DNA of 64,000 nucleotides. It comes from Paracoccus chinensis. GTDB lineage: Bacteria; Pseudomonadota; Alphaproteobacteria; Rhodobacterales; Rhodobacteraceae. Positions 46,439-53,447 of the stretch are shown here, piece after piece. The notes under the pieces are model-generated. The model was not told the origin of the DNA, did not search any database, and saw only the letters and a list, made by a program, of their open reading frames with translations. The DNA lies in assembly GCF_900102885.1 (NCBI RefSeq), contig NZ_FNGE01000005.1:151392-215391 (forward strand), in the 5' to 3' direction. The translations under genes and the position numbers were made by a program. Every line of letters begins with the position of its first letter. Position 1 is the first letter of the stretch.

Positions 46439-46473
46439 TGTTCTTTCCCGCTTTGGGTGAGATACCTAGGCCC

Positions 46474-47829
46474 ATGGAACAGGAATCGCAACTGACCCGG
46501 CTGGGGCTGTTTGACGCGCGCGTGCCGCGCTATACGTCCTACCCCACCGCCCCGCACTTCAAGCCGTCCGTGGGACCGGCCGATTTCACCAGCTGGATCC
46601 ACGCGATCCCGGCGGGCGGGTCGATCTCGCTTTACATGCATGTGCCCTTCTGCCGCAGGCTCTGCTGGTTCTGCGCCTGCCGGACGCAGGGCACCCAGTC
46701 CGACGCCCCCGTGCGCGCTTATGCCGACATCCTGCTGGCGGAACTGGAGCTGCTGAAGGCAAACCTCGCCCCCGGCGTCAAGCTGTCGCGCCTGCACTGG
46801 GGCGGCGGCACGCCCACGCTGATGCCACCCGACATGATGCGGCGCGTGGCGGGCGCGGTCTTCGACGCCTTCCCGCTGGCGGAAGGGGCCGAGTTCTCGG
46901 TCGAGATCGACCCCAACGAGATCGACGAGGCGCGCATGGACGCGCTGGCCGAGGCGGGACTGACCCGCGCCTCGATCGGGGTGCAGGACTTCGACCCCGA
47001 GATCCAGAAGACCATCGGCCGCGACCAGAGCTTCGAGGTGACGGCCGAGGCCGTCCGCATGATCCGCGACCGCGGCATCCGAAGCCTCAACACCGACATC
47101 CTCTACGGGCTGCCGCACCAGACGCCGCACAGGATTTCGGATTCGATCCAGAAGCTGATGGCGCTGTCGCCCGACCGGATCGCGCTTTACGGCTATGCCC
47201 ATGTGCCGTGGATGGCCAAGCGGCAGGTGATGATCCCCGACGAGGCCCTGCCCGACGCCCCGGCCCGGCTGCGGCTCTTCGAGGTCGCCCGCGACCTGCT
47301 GGTGGCCGACGGCTATGACGAAATCGGCATCGACCATTTCGCCCGCCCCGGCGACGGGCTGGCGGTGGCGCAGAAGGCCGGGCTGCTGCGCCGGAACTTC
47401 CAGGGCTACACGGACGATCAGGCGCAGGTGCTGGTCGGCATGGGCGCCTCGTCCATCTCGCGCTTCCCGCAGGGCTATGCGCAGAACGCCCCCGCTACCG
47501 GCGCCCATGTCAAGGCGATCCGCGAGGGCCGCTTCTCGACCACGAAGGGCCATGTCTTCACGCCCGAGGACATCTGGCGGGCCCGCATGATCGAGGCGCT
47601 GATGTGCGATTTCCGCATCTCGGCCGACGAGTTCACCCGTGACCACGGCTTCACCCCCGCGGCGCTGGCGGACCTGTTTGCCCCGGTTAAGGCCCAGTTC
47701 GGCGAAATGGTGGCGGTGGATGACACGGGTCTTTCCATCCCCGAGCGCGGACGCCCGCTGACGCGCATGATCGCGCGGATGTTCGACGGCTACGAGATGG
47801 AGGCCAAGGGCCACAGCCCGGCCATCTGA
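46474..47829 (+). CDS. hemN: Oxygen-independent coproporphyrinogen III oxidase
   Basis: The 451-residue radical-SAM enzyme converts coproporphyrinogen III to protoporphyrinogen IX without oxygen. The cluster motif is CRRLCWFC (C-x3-C-x2-C), preceded by ISLYMHVPF; LHWGGGTPTL and the family start DARVPRYTSYPTAPHF are also diagnostic. The ATG at 46474 gives the usual N-terminus. It is divergent from the FNR gene, sharing the FNR box with it, so it should be induced at low oxygen together with the cbb3 oxidase. Confidence 0.97.
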   Translation: MEQESQLTRLGLFDARVPRYTSYPTAPHFKPSVGPADFTSWIHAIPAGGSISLYMHVPFCRRLCWFCACRTQGTQSDAPVRAYADILLAELELLKANLAPGVKLSRLHWGGGTPTLMPPDMMRRVAGAVFDAFPLAEGAEFSVEIDPNEIDEARMDALAEAGLTRASIGVQDFDPEIQKTIGRDQSFEVTAEAVRMIRDRGIRSLNTDILYGLPHQTPHRISDSIQKLMALSPDRIALYGYAHVPWMAKRQVMIPDEALPDAPARLRLFEVARDLLVADGYDEIGIDHFARPGDGLAVAQKAGLLRRNFQGYTDDQAQVLVGMGASSISRFPQGYAQNAPATGAHVKAIREGRFSTTKGHVFTPEDIWRARMIEALMCDFRISADEFTRDHGFTPAALADLFAPVKAQFGEMVAVDDTGLSIPERGRPLTRMIARMFDGYEMEAKGHSPAI

Positions 47830-47842
47830 CACCTGCCGGACC

Positions 47843-47968
47843 GGGGCGCTGCCCCGGACCCCGGGATATTCCGGGACAGAAGATTTGCTCTCATTATCGT
47901 GGGAGCATCTTCTGTCCGCAAATATCCTCGGGGCTGTTGAGCGCCCGGAAAACGGTCCAGTGGACCGT
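47843..47968. repeat. Intergenic palindromic repeat, copy A
   Basis: The stretch after hemN is made of nested inverted repeats: GGGGCGCTGCCCC (47843-47855), GACAGAAGAT (47875-47884) facing ATCTTCTGTC (47907-47916), and ACGGTCCA/TGGACCGT (47952-47968). The same parts recur at 53.3-53.4 kb in another order, and the first part recurs at 52.3 kb. It is probably a dispersed intergenic repeat family that also serves as terminator. Confidence 0.75.
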
Positions 47969-48047
47969 CTTCAGAGAAACAGGGGCGAGGCCCCAGGGCC
48001 CCGTCAGGCGGCGGGAGCAGACAGCCCCCTGCTCCGGTGACGAAGGA

Positions 48048-48866
48048 TCAGCGCCCCAGTTTCGCGTGAACCTCGTCCAGATCGACCTCACTCTTCGGCA
48101 GCTTGTTGTCGGGGTTGTCGAAGTCATAGCGGAACAGCTGGAAATCCTTCTTGTAGATTTCCCAGACAAGGTGCCGCGACAGGTCGTCGAAATAGTCGCT
48201 GACCTTGTGCAGGCGCTTGGGGCCGTGGCCCTCGGATTCGTTGAAGCGCGGCACTTCGTTCACGTCCAGCTTCACCGGGGTCTCGGCGGCGTCCAGAACC
48301 TTCTGCATTCCTTCGTTGAACTTTTCGGTGAAGAAGATCTGGTCGTAGCGCCCGCCGTTCACGATGAAGGTGGCGATATGACCCGACATGGCCGACCAGT
48401 GGATGTCCGGCTCCATCGGGCGGCGCCAGCGGATGGTGTCGCGCGCGAACAGCAGGAACCGGCGGAAGCTGGTCACCTGGTCGAAGTCGAAGTTGTCCTC
48501 GGGGCTGCCCACCTCGACACCGTAGCGCTGCATGATCTGCGGGATGAGGTTGCCGCGATAGCGCTTGCCGTTGCGCTGGATGCCCGCGATCTTGTCGAAG
48601 AAGGACGACAGGATGCGCGCGTAAGGGTTGCGCACGCAGGTGAAGGACACGGGCTTGCGCGCCTTTACCGCCCCCTCGATTGCCCCTTGGCTCGCCTCCT
48701 GGTTCCACTTGTGCAGGCCGGAGGTCGAATCGTGGATGTCGCCGTCGAAATAGCGCCCATGGTCCGAAAAGAACATGATCTGCCCGATGGTCGAGCAGGC
48801 GCATTTCGGCACCACCCGGTAGGCCATGCTTTCGCTTTCGGTCATCCAGGTGCCGGGAAAGGCCAT
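48048..48866 (-). CDS. Sulfotransferase family 2 protein
   Basis: The 272-residue protein resembles carbohydrate sulfotransferases that use PAPS. The 5'-phosphosulfate-binding loop is VVPKCACSTIGQIM and the 3'-phosphate site is CVRNPYARILSSFFDK. There is no signal peptide or membrane helix, so it would be cytosolic. The ATG at 48866 (MAFPGTW) is chosen because GAGG sits 9 bp before it; an ATG at 48935 would add 23 residues. It is divergent from a GT14-type glycosyltransferase gene, which hints at sulfated surface glycan. Confidence 0.85.
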   Translation of the reverse strand: MAFPGTWMTESESMAYRVVPKCACSTIGQIMFFSDHGRYFDGDIHDSTSGLHKWNQEASQGAIEGAVKARKPVSFTCVRNPYARILSSFFDKIAGIQRNGKRYRGNLIPQIMQRYGVEVGSPEDNFDFDQVTSFRRFLLFARDTIRWRRPMEPDIHWSAMSGHIATFIVNGGRYDQIFFTEKFNEGMQKVLDAAETPVKLDVNEVPRFNESEGHGPKRLHKVSDYFDDLSRHLVWEIYKKDFQLFRYDFDNPDNKLPKSEVDLDEVHAKLGR

Positions 48867-49009
48867 GACGGGCATCCTCTGTGAGTTGTGCGGTGACTTG
48901 TTCCTGCCCATAAAATCGTTATGCACCCAAGGCAACTCGCTACGGTTGAATTGTCACGATCAGGCATGCGCTGCGCCGGTGCTCGCCCTGGACGAAGTGG
49001 ACCCGGAAC

Positions 49010-50587
49010 ATGGCCCGCATCGCCTTCATCCTGCTGTGCCACAAGGATCCCAAGGGGATCATCGCTCAGGCCCAGCGACTGACGGGATCGGGGGACTTCG
49101 TCTCGATCCACTTCGACGCGCGCGCGAACCCGGCCGATTTCGACATGGTCCGCCAGGCACTTGCCGACAACCCTGGGGTGACCTTCGCCGCCCGCCGCCT
49201 GAAATGCGGCTGGGGCGAATGGTCGCTTGTCGGCGCAACGCTGGAAGCCGTGCGCGCCGCGGTCAGGGCGTTTCCCTCGGCCACGCATTTCTACATGCTG
49301 TCGGGCGACTGCATGCCGATCAAGTCGGCCGCCTATACGCATGAGTTCCTGGACGCCCACGACCTCGACTACATCGAGAACTTCGACTTCTTCGAAAGCG
49401 ACTGGATCAAGACCGGCTTCAAGGAAGAACGGCTGATCTATCGCCACTGGTTCAACGAGCGCACCCAGAAGAAGCTGTTCTACGGCAGCTACGAATTGCA
49501 GAAGCGGCTGGGCCTGGTCCGGCAGGTGCCCCCGGACATCCAGGTCATGATCGGCTCGCAATGGTGGTGCCTGCGCCGCCAGACGATGGAGAAGGTGCTG
49601 GCCTTCTGCGACGAGCGGCCCGACGTGGTGCGCTTCTTCCAGACCACCTGGATACCGGACGAGACCTTCTTCCAGACCATCGTCCCCCATGTCGTGCCCC
49701 GGCGCGAGATCCGGCCGCGCACCCTGACCTTCCTGATGTTCACCGACTACGGGATGCCGGTGACCTTCTACAACGACCATTACGACCTGCTGCGGGGCCA
49801 GGACTATCTGTTCGCCCGCAAGATCAGCGGCGAGGCGATCGAACTGCGCGAGCGCCTGGGCGCCCTGTGGAAGGCCGACGACACGCGGTTCGCCATCTCG
49901 AACGAGGCGGCGGGGCTTTACCGCTTCCTGACCCAGCGGGGCCGCATCGGGCGCCGCTTCGGCCAGCGCTTCTGGGAGGCCGAGGGCTCGCTGGGGCGCG
50001 GCCGGACGCTGATCCTGATCGTCGCGAAGAAATGGCACGTGGCCAAGCGCCTGACCGCCGCCATCCGCTGGCACACGGGCATCCCGGCGGTGAACTACCT
50101 GTTCAACGAACTCGACGCCCAACTGCCCGACATGGGCGGGATCGAGACGACGCTGGCCAAGCGCGAACGCCACAGGCGCGCGCTGGTCAAGATGCTGTTC
50201 GTGCTGTTCGACAAGCCCTGCATCGCCATCTGCCTCGACACCTCGGCCCTGGGGCTGATCCAGGACTTCCTGGAAGACAAGGCTGACACCCGCGTCCTGC
50301 TGATCGACTCGGAGTTCGACGAGGACTATGTGCGCGGCCATATCGAGCGCGTGGGCCTCGCCGGCCGGCACAGCGCGCCCGATCACCTGAACCGCCTGAT
50401 CCCCGCCGTGCGCAGCGACCTTGAACACGAGGCCGAGCGCATCCGCGACCTCGAGATCGAGGAGTTCGAGACGATCTCGCGGGACAAGGGCGAGCAGGCG
50501 AATGCCGCCGCCCTGCAACAGCTGCTGGGCGTCACCCCCGAAGTTGCGGCAGAACTGGCCCGCACCCCGAATCTGTTCGACGACTGA
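49010..50587 (+). CDS. GT14-like glycosyltransferase with extra C-terminal domain (DUF5928-like)
   Basis: The N-terminal part (about 1-270) of this 525-residue protein resembles core-2/I-branching beta-1,6-N-acetylglucosaminyltransferases: FILLCHKDP, VSIHFDARANP, GWGEWSLVGATLEAV and HFYMLSGDCMPIKS. A middle DETFFQT motif matches the family acidic site. The rest (about 300-525) is a separate domain, VLFDKPCIAICLDTSALGLIQDFL and onward, which I recall as DUF5928; that name is from memory. There is no membrane helix. It faces the sulfotransferase gene across 143 bp. Confidence 0.8.
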   Translation: MARIAFILLCHKDPKGIIAQAQRLTGSGDFVSIHFDARANPADFDMVRQALADNPGVTFAARRLKCGWGEWSLVGATLEAVRAAVRAFPSATHFYMLSGDCMPIKSAAYTHEFLDAHDLDYIENFDFFESDWIKTGFKEERLIYRHWFNERTQKKLFYGSYELQKRLGLVRQVPPDIQVMIGSQWWCLRRQTMEKVLAFCDERPDVVRFFQTTWIPDETFFQTIVPHVVPRREIRPRTLTFLMFTDYGMPVTFYNDHYDLLRGQDYLFARKISGEAIELRERLGALWKADDTRFAISNEAAGLYRFLTQRGRIGRRFGQRFWEAEGSLGRGRTLILIVAKKWHVAKRLTAAIRWHTGIPAVNYLFNELDAQLPDMGGIETTLAKRERHRRALVKMLFVLFDKPCIAICLDTSALGLIQDFLEDKADTRVLLIDSEFDEDYVRGHIERVGLAGRHSAPDHLNRLIPAVRSDLEHEAERIRDLEIEEFETISRDKGEQANAAALQQLLGVTPEVAAELARTPNLFDD

Positions 50588-50598
50588 GGAGCCCGCTC

Positions 50599-50973
50599 AT
50601 GAGCTATGACACCAGCAACATCTTCGCCCGCATCCTGCGCGGCGAGATTCCCAACGACACCGTGGCCGAGAACGAGCACGCGCTGGCCTTCCGCGACATC
50701 CGCCCGCAGGCGCCGGTCCATGTGCTGGTGATCCCGAAAGGCGCCTATGTCAGCTACGACGACTTCGCGGCCAATGCCTCGGACGCCGAGATCGTGGGCT
50801 TCCACCGGCTGGTGGCGCAGGTCGCGCAGTCCGAGGGGCTGTCGCTGGCCGAGGGCAGCCAAGGCTTCCGCGCCATCACCAACGCAGGCGCCCATGGCGT
50901 GCAGGAGGTGCCGCATTTCCACCTGCACCTGCTGGGCGGCCGACCGCTGGGCCGGATGCTTCAGGCAGGCTGA
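50599..50973 (+). CDS. HIT family nucleotide-binding protein
   Basis: The 124-residue protein has the histidine triad motif HFHLHLLGG near the C-terminus and the usual start NIFARILRGEIPNDTV. It belongs to the HinT branch, small phosphoramidase-type enzymes that remove AMP from lysine or similar adducts. It begins 11 bp after the glycosyltransferase and may be co-transcribed. The exact substrate is unknown. Confidence 0.93.
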   Translation: MSYDTSNIFARILRGEIPNDTVAENEHALAFRDIRPQAPVHVLVIPKGAYVSYDDFAANASDAEIVGFHRLVAQVAQSEGLSLAEGSQGFRAITNAGAHGVQEVPHFHLHLLGGRPLGRMLQAG

Positions 50974-50984
50974 GGGCCCGCGGG

Positions 50985-51929
50985 TCAGGCCCGCGTCAGC
51001 GTCAGGAACACGTCCTCGAGGTCGGGTTCCTCGGTCGCCACGTCGATCATCGGCACGCCCCCCTGCCGCAGCGCGTCGATGACCTGATGCGCCTCGATCC
51101 CGCCCATGGGCCAGGTCAGGGCGATGCGGCCGTCGCGCCGCTGCGTCTCGACCCCCGGCGGCAGGGGCGGCAGCGCGCCCGTCCAGGGGCCGGGGTCGAT
51201 CAGCAGCGTCTTGGAACCTGCGCGCGCCAGCAGGTGTCCGGTCGGTTCCTGCACGATCTTGGCGCCGTGGTTGATGATGGCGATCTCGTCGCACATCTCC
51301 TCGGCCTCCTGCAGGTAATGGGTGGTCAGGATCACCGTCATGCCCTGCGCGTTCAGCTTGCGGACATTGGTCCACAGCATGTCGCGCAGCGCGATGTCCA
51401 CGCCCGCGGTCGGTTCGTCCAGCACAAGGATGCGCGGGCGGTGGACCAGTGCCTTGGCCAGCAGCAGCCGCCGCTTCATGCCGCCCGACAGGTGGCGCGA
51501 ATAGCTGTTCGCCTGATCCGACAGGCCCACGAGTTCCAGGATCTCGTCCGTCCAGCGGTCGTGTTTGGGCACGGCATAAAGCCCCGCCTGCACCTCGAGG
51601 CTTGCGCGCGGGGTCAGGAAGGGGTCGATCACCAGTTCCTGCGGCATGACGCCGATCGCGGCGCGCGACTGGCGCGGGTTCACGTCCTGGTCAAATCCCC
51701 AGATCTCGACCCGGCCGGCGGTCTTGTTGACCAGCCCGGCGAGGATGTTGATCAGCGTCGATTTCCCGGCCCCGTTCGGCCCCAGCAGGCCGAAGATCGA
51801 CCCTCGCGGCACCACTAGGTCCACGCCCTTCAGCGCCTCCTTGGCGGGCGCCTCGCCCGAGGCCGCATAGGTCTTGCGCAACCCGGTCAGTCGGATGGCG
51901 GCGTCGGGCGGGGTGAAGGACCTGGACAT
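50985..51929 (-). CDS. ABC-2 type transporter ATP-binding protein (orphan)
   Basis: This 314-residue ATPase has Walker [10 protein letters not shown], signature LSGGMKRR and Walker B RILVLDEP, and a C-terminal extension typical of CcmA/DrrA-type ATPases that pair with an ABC-2 permease. No permease gene is adjacent on either side, so its partner must lie elsewhere. The ATG at 51929 has AAAGGT before it. It is convergent with the HIT gene and divergent from the zinc-finger gene. What it exports is unknown. Confidence 0.88.
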   Translation of the reverse strand: MSRSFTPPDAAIRLTGLRKTYAASGEAPAKEALKGVDLVVPRGSIFGLLGPNGAGKSTLINILAGLVNKTAGRVEIWGFDQDVNPRQSRAAIGVMPQELVIDPFLTPRASLEVQAGLYAVPKHDRWTDEILELVGLSDQANSYSRHLSGGMKRRLLLAKALVHRPRILVLDEPTAGVDIALRDMLWTNVRKLNAQGMTVILTTHYLQEAEEMCDEIAIINHGAKIVQEPTGHLLARAGSKTLLIDPGPWTGALPPLPPGVETQRRDGRIALTWPMGGIEAHQVIDALRQGGVPMIDVATEEPDLEDVFLTLTRA

Positions 51930-52027
51930 GGCGCACCTTTGGGCCACCCGGCTTGCGATGGGCGGGTGGCTGGCTAGAATGGCCCCCTGTTAAACCGGCC
52001 TTCCCCGGCCAGCACAAGAGAGCCCCG

Positions 52028-52270
52028 ATGCGCCATCCCGTGACCGAGACCCCCCTGTCCACCAACCAGGACCCGGCCGCCGAGGTGCTGCCGGCCCCGG
52101 AAACCGCTGTGGTGACGACCTGGAAGGTCGCCTGCTCGGGCGACGAGGCGCGGGGCTTCGGCCATCCCCGGGTGTGGCTGGCGATCTCGCCCGACACCGG
52201 CTGGGTCGAATGCGGCTATTGCGACAAGCGCTTCATCATCGACCGCGACCACGCGCACGGCGATCACTGA
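52028..52270 (+). CDS. CHCC zinc-finger protein (NDUFS6-like)
   Basis: The 80-residue protein has a CHCC zinc site, Cys36, His46, Cys62 and Cys65, in the order C-x9-H-x15-C-x2-C. The segment GHPRVWLAI...[10 protein letters not shown] is that of the zf-CHCC family related to complex I subunit NDUFS6. In alphaproteobacteria this is linked with NADH dehydrogenase assembly. It stands alone and is divergent from the ABC ATPase gene. Confidence 0.9.
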   Translation: MRHPVTETPLSTNQDPAAEVLPAPETAVVTTWKVACSGDEARGFGHPRVWLAISPDTGWVECGYCDKRFIIDRDHAHGDH

Positions 52271-52282
52271 AGCACCCGCTTC

Positions 52283-52325
52283 ATCTTCTTCGTGAAGATA
52301 TTCTCGAGACGCGGGGCAGCGCCCC
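52283..52325. repeat. Intergenic palindromic repeat, copy C (inverted)
   Basis: After the zinc-finger gene, ATCTTC and GAAGAT (52283-52299) form a hairpin, followed by GGGGCAGCGCCCC (52313-52325). The latter is the exact reverse complement of the 13-mer in copies A and B. It lies between two convergent genes, a place where a two-way terminator would be useful. Confidence 0.65.
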
Positions 52326-52354
52326 GCCTGCAGCGGCCCCCTGCGCGCGGCGCT

Positions 52355-53290
52355 TCAGTGATGGCCGTGCTTGTGGGCCACGACTTCATCCGCGCAGCCG
52401 GATGAGGGGCTTTCCGTCTCGATGGTGGAATGGGTGATCCCGTAATCACCCAGGACGGACTTGACCGCCAACCGGGTGACGTGGGGATCGGCACTGCCGG
52501 CCACGACAAGGTGCATCTCGGCCGACAGGCGCCGCTCGTCGATCTGCCACAGGTGCAGGTGGTGCAGGCCCTCGACGCCGGGCACCGCCCTGATCGCGTC
52601 GCGCAGCCCTGCGTCGTCCACATGGGCGGGTGCGCCCAGCATCAGCATCCGCAAGATCGGGCCGATGTCGCCCCGGATGTGCCACAGGATCACGGCCGAG
52701 ATCAGGATCGTCAGGATCGGGTCCGCGATGCGCCAGCCGAAGGCGAGGATCAGCGCGCCCCCTGCGAGCACCGCCACCGACACTCCCGCATCGGCCAGGT
52801 TGTGCAGGTAGGCCGCGCGGATGTTGACGCTTTCCTTGGCCAGCCGCGCCGTCAGCCAGGCCGTGCCGAGATCGATCACCAGCGCCAGCCCCGCCAGCGT
52901 CATCACCAGACCGCCGGCGACCTGCGGCGGGTCGGCCAGCCGGCCCAGCGCCTCGACCACCAGCCAGAGGGACACGGCGATCAGCGCGAGGTAGTTGACA
53001 AAGGCCGCCACGATCTCGGCCCGGCCCCAGCCGAAGCTCATCGCGGGGCTGGCCGCCCGCGCTGCGAGCTTTCTCGCGCCGAAGGCCAGCACCAGCGCCA
53101 GCGCATCCGAGAGGTTGTGCACCCCGTCCGCCACCAGTGCCGTGGAATCGGCCGCCAGCCCGCCGATGACCTGCGCCGCCGTCAGCCCGAGGTTGATGAC
53201 GACGGCCCAGAGCAGGGCGCGGTCGCCCAGGCCCTCGCCGTGCGAATGGGCGTGGCCCGCGTGGTGGGCATGGCCATGATCATGCGGCAT
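52355..53290 (-). CDS. Cation diffusion facilitator (CzcD/DmeF-like) metal exporter
   Basis: This 311-residue protein has a His-rich N-terminus (MPHDHGHAHHAGHAHSHG), six membrane helices (about 25-210), a cytosolic domain (ALRMLM to VLGDYG region) and a His-rich C-terminal end. The metal-site motifs ALVADGVHNLSDAL (D-x3-H/N-x3-D) and HNLADAGVSVAV are typical of CDF proteins. It should export zinc, cobalt or a similar divalent metal in exchange for protons. No metal-responsive regulator is next to it. Confidence 0.92.
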   Translation of the reverse strand: MPHDHGHAHHAGHAHSHGEGLGDRALLWAVVINLGLTAAQVIGGLAADSTALVADGVHNLSDALALVLAFGARKLAARAASPAMSFGWGRAEIVAAFVNYLALIAVSLWLVVEALGRLADPPQVAGGLVMTLAGLALVIDLGTAWLTARLAKESVNIRAAYLHNLADAGVSVAVLAGGALILAFGWRIADPILTILISAVILWHIRGDIGPILRMLMLGAPAHVDDAGLRDAIRAVPGVEGLHHLHLWQIDERRLSAEMHLVVAGSADPHVTRLAVKSVLGDYGITHSTIETESPSSGCADEVVAHKHGHH

Positions 53291-53316
53291 GTGCGCTTAC
53301 CTTCGAGGTCAGGACC

Positions 53317-53420
53317 GGGGCGCTGCCCCGCTCGCTACTTCGTAGCCTTCCTCGCTGAAAACAGTCCACCGGACTGTTTTCCGGGCGCTCGGAAGCCCGG
53401 GATATTTCCAGACAGAAGAT
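53317..53420. repeat. Intergenic palindromic repeat, copy B
   Basis: Upstream of the CDF gene and downstream of polA, the same parts as copy A recur in another order: GGGGCGCTGCCCC (53317-53329), a perfect hairpin GAAAACAGTCC/GGACTGTTTTC (53357-53381), then GGGATATT and GACAGAAGAT (53411-53420). The hairpin with a T-run on either strand can also terminate polA transcription. Confidence 0.75.
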
Positions 53421-53447
53421 GCGAGAAGGGAGCACAGCACCCTTGCA

